A stretch of DNA of 64,000 nucleotides from Prorocentrum cordatum (GCA_963575745.1 CAUYUJ010016144.1:163240-227239); one strand, 5' to 3'; shown: positions 31,339-42,259, numbered from the stretch's first letter. Program-made: numbers and translations. The notes: generated by a model from the letters alone, not told the origin.

Positions 31339-34300
31339 GTGACATGTCGATTAGTGAGTTGTCCGTTTTCGGTTCTCGAGAGGGCGTCGCGGCCGTTATT
31401 TTCAAGGCTTGCGCCCGCCAGGTTTGGGCCTCAGGTCGTTTTCACTAAGCCACGTTTTACTAAAGGGAGGTCTGTCCATCCCCGACCGTCACCATCTGTC
31501 GATGCTTCTGACCTCACGATTTTTTGCGTTAACATTCGTTCTTTCAGTGCACATCACGGCGAATTATCTGCTCGACTCTCTCTTTTCGCTTCTCCTCCTC
31601 ACATTGTCTGCTTAACAGAGACTTGGTTAAACGATTTTGTGCCGCATCCGTGTTTGCATGGTTATACGTCGATTGCTCGTAACGACAATGCGCACCAATC
31701 CGGTGGGGTAATTGTTTTTGTCGTTGATCATCTTGTTCCCGCGTGCTGCAGACTTTTAATTTCTCCGACCGCGGAGTTGGCGTGGATTTTAGTGCATTGC
31801 AATTCTGGCCCTCTCCTTGTAGGATGTATGTACCGCCGGCCGCGATACGGAGAAATTGCTTCTATTGATGTCCTTCGTTCAGAATGGGGCAGTCTTCAGC
31901 ATCAGAGCGTAGGCACAATTTTAGTTGGCGATTTTAATGTTCATCATGTGCCTTGGTTGATTCATAGCCATTCTACAACCCCGGAAGGGATGCATTTGAA
32001 GAATTTTGCGCAGAGCCGAGGTTTGTCACAGCGGGTACGCCGCCCCACTCGGGGGGCTTATCTTTTAGATTTTGTCCTGACAGATGTTCCAGATATTTTA
32101 ACTGTGGAAGTGATAAGCGAAATAGCTGATCACTGTGCTTTGTCCATCAGAGTATCTGTTCCTCCTCTTTCCTTTGAGCGCCTTCCGCGGAAGATTTGGA
32201 GTTTTAGTGAAGCCAATTGGGCTCTACTGAAAGCACGGCTACGCTCTCAGGATTGGCAGTGGATTTCAAATTGCAATCCGGATGTTTCCGCCAAGCTTTT
32301 AACGGACATTATTCTTGGCTTTATGAGTGAATCGATCCCTTCTTCTTCCTTCTGTCCTCGCTTTTCCCACCCTTGGTTGACAGATAAATGTTTGAAACTG
32401 GTTGAGGAAAAAACCCTCGCCGCAGGAACTGAGTTCTTTCCTGCTGCGTGCCAGCGTTGTAGCGCGGGCTTGTTGCAAACGCATAGTAGTTTTATAGAAC
32501 ACGCACGCTCTAAGCTTCGATCCCTTCGGCGAGGGAGCAAATTGTGGTGGAAGCTGTCCAACTCGATTTTAAGCCGGATTGCCAAGCCTTCATCTTCTCC
32601 TTTGAAGAGATCAGACGGGTCTTGGGCTGTTCAGAGCCGGGACAAAGCGGAAGTATTCGCGAAGAGCTTTGTCGGCAAATGGAGTTTGCCAGACCCTGTT
32701 TTAAATGAGTTTTCTGATTTGTCTATTCCCCTCACTGCTCAAGAGCCGGATGGCTTTCTCCGTATCAGAGTGCGCACAGCGAAGTATTTTTTGGCCACGC
32801 TTAGAGCAGACAGCGGTACGGGTCCTGATCTGTTGCCGGCAAGAGTGCTTAAGACTTGCGCTGTTGAGCTAGCCTTGCCCGTCGGTCTTGTAGCACGATC
32901 GATCGTAACACACTCTCGTTGGCCTGCATCCTGGTGCTGTCACTGGCTGTTTCCACTGCACAAAAAGAACACGACAGCGGATGCAGATAATTACAGAGGA
33001 CTGCATCTTACCGCCCAGAGCTATCGAAAGTCGTGGAGCGCATTGTTGGCACGCTGTTTATCCCTCGTTTGGAACGGATCGGGGCGTTCGGCCCACGCCA
33101 GTTTGCATATCGCCAGCAGCACGGCGCCCGGGACGCTCTCCTTTTCCTCGTTCTCTCTTGGCTCCTCTCCTTCTCCCTCTCTTCCCGGGTCGCCCTCTAC
33201 TGCTCTGATGTGTCTGGTGCTTTCGATCACGTTGAACGAAATCGTTTGTGTGATAAGCTCCGTTCCTTTGGCGTCCACAGCGCACTCGTCGATCTCATGG
33301 GGAGCTGGCTTCGCCCTCGTTCTGCGCGGGTGGTGGTAAACGGACAGGAGTCCGAGCCTTTTCCAATGCAAGACATGGTTTATCAAGGCACCTTCTTCGG
33401 CCCATCCTTGTGGAATACTTATTTCTCTGATTCTTATTTAGCTACGTGTTCCGTTGGGCTTGAAGAAGTTTTATACGCTGATGACCTGAATGCATGGAAG
33501 GCTGTTGCGCCGGCTGTCACAGACGAGGAAGCCTTCACACTTGCGCGCGATTGCCAATCGTCATTGCACGACTGGGGTAAGGCCAACCGCGTTAGTTTCG
33601 ATCCCACCAAAGAGAGCATGCACATTCTGTCGCGCTCTCGCCCGGTGGGCGCCGGTTTTAAAATTCTCGGCATTCATTTTGATACGAAGCTGTTGATGAT
33701 TGATGCTATCGACAAGTGCGTATCTGGTGCCTCGTGGCGTTTGTACAGTCTTCTTCGTGCCCGCCGTTTCCATAATGATGCTGAACTGATTTGTTTATTT
33801 AAAGCGCACATATTGTCATATATTGAATACCGCACGAGTGCTGTAAGCCACGCGTCGTCGTCGGTGCTGGCTCCTCTGGACGCTCTCCTGACGCGTTTTT
33901 TGCGTTCGCTAGATATTTCTGCTTTGGACGCATTGATGCATTTCAACTTGGCTCCTTTAGACACGCGGCGTGATATCAGCATTCTCGGAGTCATCCACAG
34001 GGCGGTGTTGGGACTCGGTCCTCTCTGCTTCTCCCGGTTTTTTCGCTTGGCCTCCTCTCCCCCTCCGCCCCGGGCCCCCAGGCGACACTGGCGGCACGTG
34101 GAGGAGCCATCTTTCGAGTCGCCAGATTACATATTGCATTCTGCTATTGGGGCGACGCGGATATATAATCTTCTGCCCGATTATGTCATCAGCGCAGCGT
34201 CAGTTTCAAGATTTCAAGGGCGGCTTCAGCGCCTCCTCCGTGCGCGGGCCTGCCATTGCGATGACTGGAGCTCCACGTTTTCGTCTCGCGTCCCGCTCGC

Positions 34301-34340
34301 CTTCCATCCTCTTCGCGGGTGTCGCGACTGGCGCGGCTGA
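31339..34340 (+). pseudogene. non-LTR ORF2: APE endonuclease and reverse transcriptase, one frameshift
   Basis: ORF2 nicks the target and copies the RNA. First frame (31339-33018): endonuclease with NIRSF (about 31531), TETW (about 31615), MYRRP, GDFNVHH (about 31927), LDFVLTD (about 32065) and DHCAL (about 32127), the APE-type Asn, Glu, Asp-Asn and Asp-His sites. It then enters the transcriptase fingers (GTGPDLLPARVLK, DADNYRGLHLT). At 33019-33020 two extra bases (or one lost) shift the frame. Second frame to 34340: QFAYRQQHG, YCSDVSGAFDHVE (motif A), QGTFFGPSLWN (motif B), YADD (33474-33485, motif C), FKILGIHFD, and a C-terminal region with SAIGATRIYNLLPDYVI and HPLRGCRDW. Catalytic residues look intact. 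No ATG starts the first frame; 31339 is GTG. The clade is not assigned. Confidence 0.85.
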
Positions 34341-34720
34341 TCCTCCTCGCCTCTGTTTCCCTCCTCCTCTCCCCCTCCCTGCCCCCCCTCTCTCCCTTCC
34401 CCTTTCCCCTTCCTCCCTCCTGCCTGCTGCTGTTGGGTCCCGCCGTCTGCCTTCGTTTGTTGTTCTGCTGTTGCTGTCGTCCGTCGTCCCTTCTTTTCTC
34501 GCCTTCTCCTCCCCCCTGTCCTGTACTCTGTGCGGAGCGCAGCAGGGGCTGTTTTAACCGTCGCGCGTCCGGCGCCTCTCGCTCCTTCTCGTCCTCCTCG
34601 CTCCCCTCTGTTGTTGTTCTGCCTGCTGCTCTTCCTTCCCTCCCCCTCCCTCCCTTCTCCCCTCCCCCTCCCTCCTCCTCCCTTCTTTTCCTCTCTCTTG
34701 TCGCTTCTGCTATGCGTTTG
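34341..34720. repeat. pyrimidine-rich 3' part of the type 1 element
   Basis: CT-rich sequence with CCTCC and TGTTGTTCTGCTG words directly after the ORF2 stop. A similar CT-rich stretch follows the same C-terminal HPLRGCRD word in the relic ending at 38163, so it appears to be part of the element's 3' end. Confidence 0.6.
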
Positions 34721-35435
34721 GCTGTCATTTCAAGGCCAGATGCGATTTTCTAGGTCCTGCGGGCGTTTCACGGGCAAATCCATATTTTTTGGTGCTGCTT
34801 CTCGCCTGTCTCTCTTCGTGTGCCATTCGCCGTGCAACTTTTTGAATGATGTTGACCTGCCGAGATCACGTGAGGAAACCTTATTGTCGCGAGGATGTAA
34901 AAAAACGAGTTTTCGAGCACATTTCGGGTTTTATTAACGTCGTTGCACGTGCAATTACGTGTAGCCATAGTGTTTCATTTGCTTACGGCGGTTTATTCAG
35001 CGCTTTAGGGAACAATTGTTTTTTTTGTGTTTTAGCTGCAAGCGATGATAGCAGCTCCCACGTAAGTCGGTGTCGAGAGTCAGTAAGAATCTGTTTTTTC
35101 TTTCTGTTGCGCAGTGGTTTCTAGATCGTGGATTTCTCGTCTGAATGGGTGATGCCGCATTTAGAAAATAATAGTTTTTTTTTTTTGTTGTTCTAGCCTT
35201 TGAAATTTATTCTCGCCGACGGCCGACCCCCTAGCAAGCAGTGGATTTGAAGAAGGTATTCGCTGACGACTTCGTTTTTTTTTTTTTTTTTTTTTTTTCT
35301 TTTCCCCCCCCCCCCCCCTCCTAAGAATTGTGTTGAAGCATCATTTCCTCGCACATGAACGGTAATAAGCAGGAGCTGCACGTGTGGGGTCGTGCCAATG
35401 ACGTGATTTTGGAACCAGGAGAAAGCAGCCACATA
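34720..35435. other. AT-richer sequence with T and C homopolymers, no gene recognised
   Basis: No open frame with a recognisable motif. Homopolymers: T about 22 (35277-35299) next to C about 14 (35305-35318). Confidence 0.5.
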
Positions 35436-35601
35436 TGTTCCCCCACAGTTTTTCTGTGGGCAAAGATTTCAAGATTTTGGGTGTAGTTTTTGATTGCAAG
35501 TTGCTACCATTTGAGGCGTTTGGCGATCGCAGTCACGTGTTCTCGTATATGGAGTACCGCACCTGCATTTTCCCACGCGACACAGATTTTTCATCGTTCT
35601 G

Positions 35602-35672
<71 letters not shown>

Positions 35673-35790
35673 CTCCCCCCCCGATAGCCCCTTTTGCAGC
35701 CGGAGAGATATGATTATTTTGGGGCGCATTTACAGACATGTTCTTGGCCAGGGGCCGGGCGTCTCGAAACAGTTTTTTCCGCTTGATCCT
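35436..35790 (+). pseudogene. type 1 ORF2 relic (C-terminal part) with T-tract in the reading
   Basis: FKILGVVFDCKLLPFEAF matches the FKILGIHFDTKLL segment of ORF2. About 26 residues are then missing before FSYMEYRTC (ORF2: LSYIEYRTS). After the T-tract the reading resumes as RRDMIILGRIYRHVLGQGP (ORF2: RRDISILGVIHRAVLGLGP). The distance between the EYRT and RRD landmarks is about 149 nt here against 141 in ORF2, so the T-tract replaces rather than interrupts coding length. Same strand as the full element. Confidence 0.7.
35607..35672. repeat. T homopolymer, about 66 nt
   Basis: Uninterrupted T run inside the type 1 relic. It is oriented as a poly(A) tail for a minus-strand transcript such as the spliced-leader retrogene to its right, but relic sequence is present on both sides, so tail and slippage are both possible. 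Confidence 0.95.
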
Positions 35791-35795
35791 GTTCA

Positions 35796-36395
35796 TCACT
35801 TGCAGCTGCCTTTTCTCCCGCAGAGCCCTCGAACGGGAAGTCGGGGAGGGTAGATGCCAGTGCCCGGGGCGGCAAAACCCGCGCTCGGCCTGGAACTGCC
35901 ACCCGGAGGGCTCGTCCCAGAAGCACCGCCCGGGGGGGCGGAACCCTCGCCCGGGGCCAGGGGAACCTGCACTTGGCTGACCTTCACTGAGACTGCCACC
36001 CAGAGGGCTTGTCCCAGGAGCCACGACTGAACGCCACCCGAAGGGCCGTTGCTCGCACCGCTGGCCAAGCCACCAGGGGCGGGAACTTCAACGGGAGTTG
36101 CTGCAGAAGCAGCACTCGGCTCACCCGCGCCGGGACTGCCACCCAAAGGGCCGGTCCCGCCGCTTCCCGCGCCAGGGAAGGCAGGCGCTGGTGCAAACTG
36201 GCCGGTCAACGCGCTCTCGCTGTGGCCCATCAGAGTCTGAGCTGCCGCGCGAGCCGCGCTCTCCTTAGAAAGAACTGCTTTGACCGTGTCTCTGGTGATG
36301 TTCAAGCGACGAACTTGCTCACCAGTGGGCTTCTTGAGTTGCGGCTTCAAGACGGTCGCTGCTTGAGAAGGGTCGGCACCGGCTGCGCCTGGCAT
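35796..36395 (-). CDS. retroposed spliced-leader gene, Gly/Pro/Ser-rich product of unknown function
   Basis: The ATG at 36395 follows a 5' leader of about 135 nt that begins with two tandem spliced-leader relics (36531-36557), so the locus derives from reverse-transcribed, trans-spliced mRNA. The 199-codon frame starts PGAAGADPSQAATVLKPQLK, has a charged helical part (EQVRRLNITRDTVKAVLSKE) and then a Gly/Pro/Ser-rich part with the recurring module G-T-x-P-x-G-G-S. One module (near 35995) lies one frame off (GQALWVAVS instead of TSPLGGS), suggesting an indel, so the copy may be decaying. Ends at TGA, 35796-35798. No intron is evident, as expected for a retrogene. I do not recognise the family. 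The relic of type 1 ORF2 lies antisense immediately downstream. Confidence 0.55.
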   Translation of the reverse strand: MPGAAGADPSQAATVLKPQLKKPTGEQVRRLNITRDTVKAVLSKESAARAAAQTLMGHSESALTGQFAPAPAFPGAGSGGTGPLGGSPGAGEPSAASAATPVEVPAPGGLASGASNGPSGGVQSWLLGQALWVAVSVKVSQVQVPLAPGEGSAPPGGASGTSPPGGSSRPSAGFAAPGTGIYPPRLPVRGLCGRKGSCK

Positions 36396-36530
36396 AATTG
36401 CAATCAACGACGATGACAAATGTAAAAGTGAGAGAGTACAGTGAACGAGTATGTTTGACCGCCCCGACGACAGGATTAATGTCAGACCGCCCCAGCGACA
36501 GGCTCAATTGGATAGCTTGTGCCACAACAG

Positions 36531-36557
36531 CTTGAGCCAAAATGGCTTGAGCCAAAG
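36531..36557 (-). other. tandem relic dinoflagellate spliced leaders
   Basis: Read on the minus strand: CTTTGGCTCAAG (36557-36546) directly followed by CCATTTTGGCTCAAG (36545-36531). The inner copy plus the preceding G matches the last 16 nt of the known dinoflagellate spliced leader (CCGTAGCC then ATTTTGGCTCAAG) exactly. The lost CCGTAG is what is expected when a new leader is spliced onto the AG inside an older leader, the established signature of repeated mRNA recycling in dinoflagellates. The outer copy keeps 11 nt. Confidence 0.85.
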
Positions 36558-36559
36558 GA

Positions 36560-37290
36560 AAAAATCCGTTTGCCCCGCTGGGCGGCGCCGAGGAATCTCC
36601 GAAGAACGATTTCTTTCAGCAGCTGGGGCGGCCGAGCGATCGGACAACAAGGAGCCCGCGTTCTCGTTAGCTCTGACAAGCCAAACTCCGTTTACACGGT
36701 GCAACGCAGGCGAGCATGACATAACGATCTCGCCAAAGAACTGACTCGAAAGCTTCCGCCAGGCTTTGGAACGGCAGAGATAGAAGCGTCGCGCGAATGC
36801 TATTGCAATAATTGAAAGGTTCTCAAGAATGCCGCAACGTTGCGTTGTAGGCGGAAGCTCTGCAAAATCCGCGGCAGCGGTTTTTCGTCGACTGCCTCAA
36901 GACATATCCGCGCGAGCTAAAGATAAGTCGACCGAATCGACACTTTTTGAACGCGCCTTTCGGCGGTTTGACAATTGCGAGGGCCCGCCGGGTCGAGTGT
37001 CGCAAGGCGGAAACGAACGAACCATATTTTCTATTCAGAAAAACGGCAACTCCGGCGTCGATCCCCAGTGATTTCAGCGGCCCCGAAATCCGGCCCCATC
37101 GGAGAACAACCACGACTGGGTAAGCGTGAGTCATTTTTGATGCAAATCGCACATTATCTCTTCCATTGAAAATCGCGCGGTTGCATCCACGCGCGCATCA
37201 AGCACAGTTTCGTCGCTAGACCGTGTCCAAACAGGAGTCTTGCGTTCCTTGGGTATATCACAGTTGAATTTCTTTGCAACCTCAGCGCGC
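36560..37290. other. no gene recognised
   Basis: Open frames of 80-110 codons on both strands at 36823-37152 have balanced composition but overlap each other and show no motif. Could hold an unrecognised short gene. Confidence 0.35.
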
Positions 37291-37299
37291 ATCAAGCAG

Positions 37300-37626
37300 C
37301 CCGCCGAGATGTTGCAGATTTTGGGCCTTATGCATCGCGCTGTGCTCGGTTTCAGTCCACCGTGTTCTGGAGCTTTCTGTCCGTTGACTCCTCTCCTCCT
37401 CTTTCTCGCCCGCCCCCGTCGTCACTTTTGTCGCTTGCGTGGTCCGTGCTCTCTGAATGCCCCGGAGTACCATGTCTGTTCCGCATTTGGTGGCACGAGA
37501 GTGTTCCATCTTCTTCCATATTCTATCATTAGAGCAGAGAGTGTTCAATATTTCCAACGGTTTTCCAGCACGTTGCAGCGATCTGCCTCCGCTGAGCGGC
37601 CGTCTTGGCCGGAGGTCTTCAGTTAG
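37300..37626 (+). pseudogene. type 1 ORF2 C-terminal relic, copy 2
   Basis: LQILGLMHRAVLGFSPPC aligns with ORF2 ISILGVIHRAVLGLGPLC. SAFGGTRVFHLLPYSIIRAESVQYFQRFSSTLQR aligns in two steps with SAIGATRIYNLLPDYVI and SRFQGRLQRLLR. Only the last about 105 residues of ORF2 are represented. Confidence 0.7.
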
Positions 37627-37799
37627 CGTGTGCCAAGCGTCCGCCATTGCTTCGCGTGGAAGGCCACGGATTATGCAGGACGGTGCCGTCTATCTCGTTT
37701 CCCTTACTATGTTGGCCCCGCTTGACGCTTAGTTCGTTCTGTCGGTGTGTATGATATTGATGATAGGTTTCGCGTCAATGTTGCCCTTCTTTGAATTTG

Positions 37800-38163
37800 T
37801 CGAGCTATTGGCATTCGTGGCGTTATCCACAGGTCAGTTATGGGGCTTGCCTCTGTTGGTTTTCGCGCTTTCTGTCAACTGTGCACTGCGCGAGCCCGGG
37901 CTGGGGCTGTTAGGAGACATGTCTATCACCTGGTTGAGCCGCCGTTCTCTGCGCCTGATTATTTGTGCCACTCTGCCATTGGAGCATCTCAAATGTATAA
38001 TGTGCTTCCTGATTATGTAGTTTCCGCGATTCGTAGCTCTCAGTGTCAATCCATTTTGCAGTCGCTCGTGCGCCTTTGCGCAATTCATTGCGCGGCCGGG
38101 GCAACCTTTCTTTCACCTCGCCCCCCGCATTTCTGGCACCCACTCCGCGGGTGCAGGGATTGA
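37800..38163 (+). pseudogene. type 1 ORF2 C-terminal relic, copy 3
   Basis: GIRGVIHRSVMGLASVGF (about 37810-37865, frame change nearby), RRHVYHLVEPPFSAPDYLCH, SAIGASQMYNVLPDYVVSA and HPLRGCRD before the stop match the end of ORF2 in order, including the terminal HPLRGCRD. A CT-rich stretch follows, as in the full copy. Confidence 0.75.
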
Positions 38164-38169
38164 CGTGGA

Positions 38170-39560
38170 TAGCTTTTTCTTTCTTCCTCCCTGTTCCTTT
38201 CCCCTTTTTCTCGCTTCTTTCTCTTGCTGATGGTACTGTTTTTTGCAGTATCTTGAACGGTCGGCTGGCAACTCCGCTGGCTGCTCCTTTTTGGTATTTT
38301 CACGCGCTTCGGATATGAAACATCCACTCCTCTTTTCACTATATGTTTCTTCCTCCGGCCAGGGCATTACAGGTGTGCTTCGCCATTGCATTCATGGCGG
38401 TGGGATGCATTGCGTTCGCGAGCTGGATGAACAGCAAATTGGTTGTCTCCTTTCTGCGCCTTCTGTTCCCCTTCGAATCTGCGTGCCGCGTGGAACGTGG
38501 CAAGTGGCGTTTTCCCAGACGTTGGTTTTGATTGTGCCGACGGCGCGTAAGTTCGTTCGGTGAGTTCAGATGCGTGTCAAAAACGGCCAAAACGCACTGG
38601 TAGTGGATGCGTGGTTCAAGTTTCGTAATTATTTCAAGTTGCCATCAAAGACTTCGTTGCCCAGGGGGCCCTGACGCGCCTTCGCGCCTTCGAACCGCCC
38701 GCTCAACATTTTGACACCGTTGCCTGTTTTTGAGCAAGTGTTGGTGTCTCTTGTTTTTTGTTTGTTTCCTCTTCCCTCCCTCGCCTTCCAGTCTCCTTCC
38801 CTTCCGTCGTTTGCTGCCGTCGTGCCCTTTTTTTTCCCCCGTTTTCCCTCTCCCTGTCCTCCGGTCCTTGTCATTACCTGTCCCTTTTTCTGGTCACCTG
38901 CCGTGTTCGCGGCCCGCCGCTGGTTCGCGCGCGACCGCTCCGTCCTTTTACAATGTTTTGGTGAACCCGCTGGCTTTGACCAGGCACTGCCAGAAGTTTG
39001 ACGCTCGAAGTTTTATCCGTTGTTGTCAGCCCTTGTTTTTTTTTTTCCTCTTTGCCCTCGCCCCGTTCTCTTTTCTTCGAAGTTTTGTTTGTAGAGGGAT
39101 ATTTTCTTAGACCGGCCCGGGGCCTGTTAGTCCATGCCCCTCCGCTCGGAAAATCAAGTTGCCACGCATGCAGGGACCGTGGGCCCCTTTATTTCCAGCC
39201 GTTCTTCGTCGTGTCTCGTTGAGCATGGGCCCTGCAGCTGGGAGGTGTCCTCTCTCTTGCTGGGCGTCCCACTTCTCGTTGGTTGGGATTGCATTGGTTG
39301 GGATTTTGTTTCTATGCCTGTCTCCTTCTGTTTCCCTCTGGTTTTTTCTTTTCTGTTTCGCTCTTCAGTATCTCCCTTCTATCTCTCTCTCTCTTTTTTG
39401 TTGGTTGTTTCTTTCGTTTTTCATTTTCATGGTCTGCAAACGCTTCGGTTTATAGGTTTGGTTTGCACTGTTTTTTTGTTGGAGCTTTCGAGGGTCCGGA
39501 GCGCGTTGTTGTATTTTCCAGTGAGTGCGCGCTGGGGTATCGTGTGGTGTCTGTTTGGAG
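38170..39560. other. pyrimidine-rich sequence, no gene recognised
   Basis: T- and C-rich on plus with several TTTTTTC and CCCTCTCC stretches. Hydrophobic Phe/Leu/Ser translations (for example 39134-39907) follow from composition. Some may be decayed 3' parts of type 1 elements. Confidence 0.4.
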
Positions 39561-39604
39561 GAGGTAAAGTGAATTGGTCAGCGTCGATGGTTGTAGATGT
39601 TTGT

Positions 39605-39840
39605 GTGCGTTCTTATGTGATATACGTTCGTGTATGTATGAATGTATGTGTGTTTGTATACATGAATGTATGTATGTGTGTATGCATGTATGTATGTAAG
39701 TCTGTCTTTATGCAGGTATGTATGCATGCATGCATGCGTGTATGCATGCATGTTTGTATGTATGTTTGTGTGTATGTATTTACACGTGTACCTATGTATG
39801 CATGCATGTGTGCATGTATGTATATTTACACACTGCATTA
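39605..39840. repeat. (TATG)n/(CATG)n microsatellite
   Basis: GTATGTATG and GCATGCATG tetranucleotides with GTGT interruptions. Confidence 0.95.
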
Positions 39841-39844
39841 TATT

Positions 39845-40600
39845 TATGTGTATTGGTCATCAGCGCTGGTCGTAGTACACGCACATCAACATTCACATCG
39901 AGTGTAACATCTGGTTGAGTTTTCGAGCAGTGGAGTGTCCGAATCTCAGACATCTCTGGGCCACTCAGTGATAGCCCAGACGCCGCAGGCCTCGCTCCCC
40001 CAAGAACCGAACGTGACCCGGGTGCGGAGGGCGAGCAGGCGGTGGCTGAAGAGTAGCCGTGTGAGTTTTGTCATCGCTTGTGGGTGCCCGTCCTGCAATT
40101 AAGGAGTGCGTGCTGCAGACGAAGGGTTTCGCATATTCACTGAGCTGTGAGATCGACTTCTTTTTTCGGCGGGCTTCACATATTCATCTGGATTGTGTTT
40201 GCAGTTGAATCCCCGAGGTTGCGGCGGCTGGATTCCCGGATGTCGGCCAGGGCCTTAGAGGATGAATGGAAGAATGCGTGAGGAAACGGTGGCGTGCAAG
40301 AGTGCGTGCGAGTCCAAGCTGAAGGTGTTGCGCGGTTTATTGGACAGTCTGATGTTTTGACTTGCGTTTTGCATTGTCGTGTTCGCACAGTTGGAGTGCA
40401 TCCGTTCGGTCGTCAGGATATCCAGCTGCCTGCGGCGAATCCCGCCGCCGCCTAGCCGAGTACCTAGGGTGGCGACTGTTCGGGGGGCGCACAAGACGGC
40501 GTAATTGGGGGCACCTCGTGTTCTGGGGCATGGGAACACTGTAACTTATGAAGCGTTCTTCCGCGTCTTGCGAGGGCAATTTTCTCGCTTTAGGCTTCTC
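39845..40600. other. no gene recognised
   Basis: Mixed-composition sequence between the TATG tract and the CCCTGGCC block. No motif in any frame. Confidence 0.4.
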
Positions 40601-41085
40601 CGTATTTGTCTCTCGCCTTCTTTTGGGCTGTGGGGCGGTTTTTGGCGATCGTTCAGGTCAGTTGGGGCCGCCTTGGGGCCCTCCTGGCGGTTTTCTGTCC
40701 TGTTTTGGGGCCCTCTTCGACGTCTGTGGGGTTTCTTGCGTCCGTTTTGGCGTCCCGGGGCTCTCTGGGCGTGGTGGTTGTGGTCGTCGTTTGTCCCCCT
40801 TGCCCTGGCCAGGCCCTGGGCTCAGTCACCCCGATCTCCCTCTGACCCAGAAGTCATTTCTTTTCCGTGGTGGTGAGGGTCGTCGTTCGTTCCCCCTGCC
40901 CTGGCCTACCCCGGGCCCTGGCCCCAGTCCCCTCGGTCCGCCTGCCCCGGCATCCCTTTCTGTTTCTGGCGGTGGTCGTCGTGCGTCCCCCCTGCCCCAG
41001 GCCTACCCCTGCCTCGCGTCCCATGGCCCCAGAGCCTTTCATTCTCTTGTGCAGATGTGCCTAGAGCTCGGACTCCTTCATTTTC

Positions 41086-41170
41086 GTCGTGTCGTGTCGT
41101 GTCGTGTCGTGTCGTGTCGTGTCGTGTCGTGTCGTGTCGTGTCGTGTCGTGTCGTGTCGTGTGGTGTCGT
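41086..41170. repeat. (GTGTC)n pentanucleotide repeat
   Basis: About 16 near-perfect five-base units. Because five is not a multiple of three, translations cycle through VVSCR and similar words. Confidence 0.97.
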
Positions 41171-41793
41171 AGAGTCGTGGCCTCCCTTGGCCTCCGTACC
41201 CTGGCCTTCCTGGCCTCCCTGGTAGCCCTGGCCTCACTACTGCGTTTTCGTCATCGACGTCGGACCTCCTGACTTTCGTGCACCTGGCCCCCACGCTTCG
41301 CCTTTCCCTCGCCGCTCCCTCGTGCGTGCAAGGGCCAGGGCATGCCCGCCACTTGTTTTGGTGGTGGTCGTCGTTGGGCCCCCCTTCCCTGGCCTAGCAG
41401 TCCCTGGTCCCAGTCCCCTCGCTCCCCCTGGCTTCCCTTTGGCCTGCCCCTGGCCTGCCACAGGCCCTGGCCCTGGCCCCCTTGCTCCCCCTGGCCGGGG
41501 AACCCTTCGTTTTCCTGGCTTTGGTGGTCGTTCGTCCCCTCTCCCCCTGGCCTGCCCCTGGCCCTGGCCCCGGCCTGGCCACCCCCTGTCCCTGGCCGGA
41601 GTCCATTCCATTTCCCGGTGGTGGTCATCGTTCGTCTCCCCCTCCCCTGGCCTACCCCAGGCCAATGGTCCCGAGCCCTTGCTCCCAGAGCTCGGGAGCC
41701 CTTTCTTTTCGGGGTGGTGGTGGTCGTCGTCGTCGTTTGCCCCCCCTGCCCTGGCCAGGCTCTGACCCCAGCTCCCCCGATCCCCCTGGCCCG

Positions 41794-41803
41794 GGGGCCG
41801 TGT

Positions 41804-41856
<53 letters not shown>

Positions 41857-41932
41857 GATGTTGTGGTTGTTGTTGTTGTTGTTCTTGTGGTGGTGGTGGT
41901 GGTGGTGGTGGTTGTTGTTGTTGTTGTTGTGG

Positions 41933-41977
<45 letters not shown>

Positions 41978-42044
41978 TTGTTGTTGTTGTTTTTGTTTTT
42001 GTTGTTTTTGTTGTTGTTGTTGTTTTTGTTGTTGTTGTTGGTGG

Positions 42045-42079
<35 letters not shown>

Positions 42080-42086
42080 TTGTTTC
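41794..42086. repeat. (TTG)n microsatellite
   Basis: TTG triplets with TTT, GTG (about 41890-41915) and GAT interruptions, about 290 bp; the complement of the (CAA)n type seen at 2-6 kb but without its flanking modules. Confidence 0.97.
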
Positions 42087-42259
42087 GCGGTGGTGGTGGT
42101 CGTGTTTCCTTCCACTGCCCTGGCCTACCCCAGTCCCTGACCCTAGCCCACTCCCTCCCCCTGGCCCAGGAGCTTTTTTATTTTCGTGGTTTTGGAAGTC
42201 GTTCATTTTTCCCCTCCCCGACCTAACCTTGGCCGAGCCCCCTCCCGACCTGATCGTTC

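Larger units (their letters stand above)
29440..34720 (+). mobile_element. APE-type non-LTR retrotransposon (type 1), nearly complete
   Basis: Contains ORF1 (29757-30783) and ORF2 (31339-34340) followed by a pyrimidine-rich 3' part. Base composition is visibly lower in GC than the host exons, and codons end often in T. The 5' edge is placed after the TA tract at about 29440 and the 3' edge after the CT-rich stretch; neither is proven, and no target duplication was identified. Both ORFs are broken once, so this copy is probably not autonomous as read. Confidence 0.85.
40640..42255. repeat. CCCTGGCC-type dispersed tandem block
   Basis: A module GTGGTGGTCGTCGTTCGTCCCC followed by CTGCCCTGGCC-AGGCCCTGGCCCC recurs near 40770, 40870, 40970, 41360, 41520, 41610, 41715 and 42090, mostly 90-130 bp apart. 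Two microsatellites lie inside it. Confidence 0.75.
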
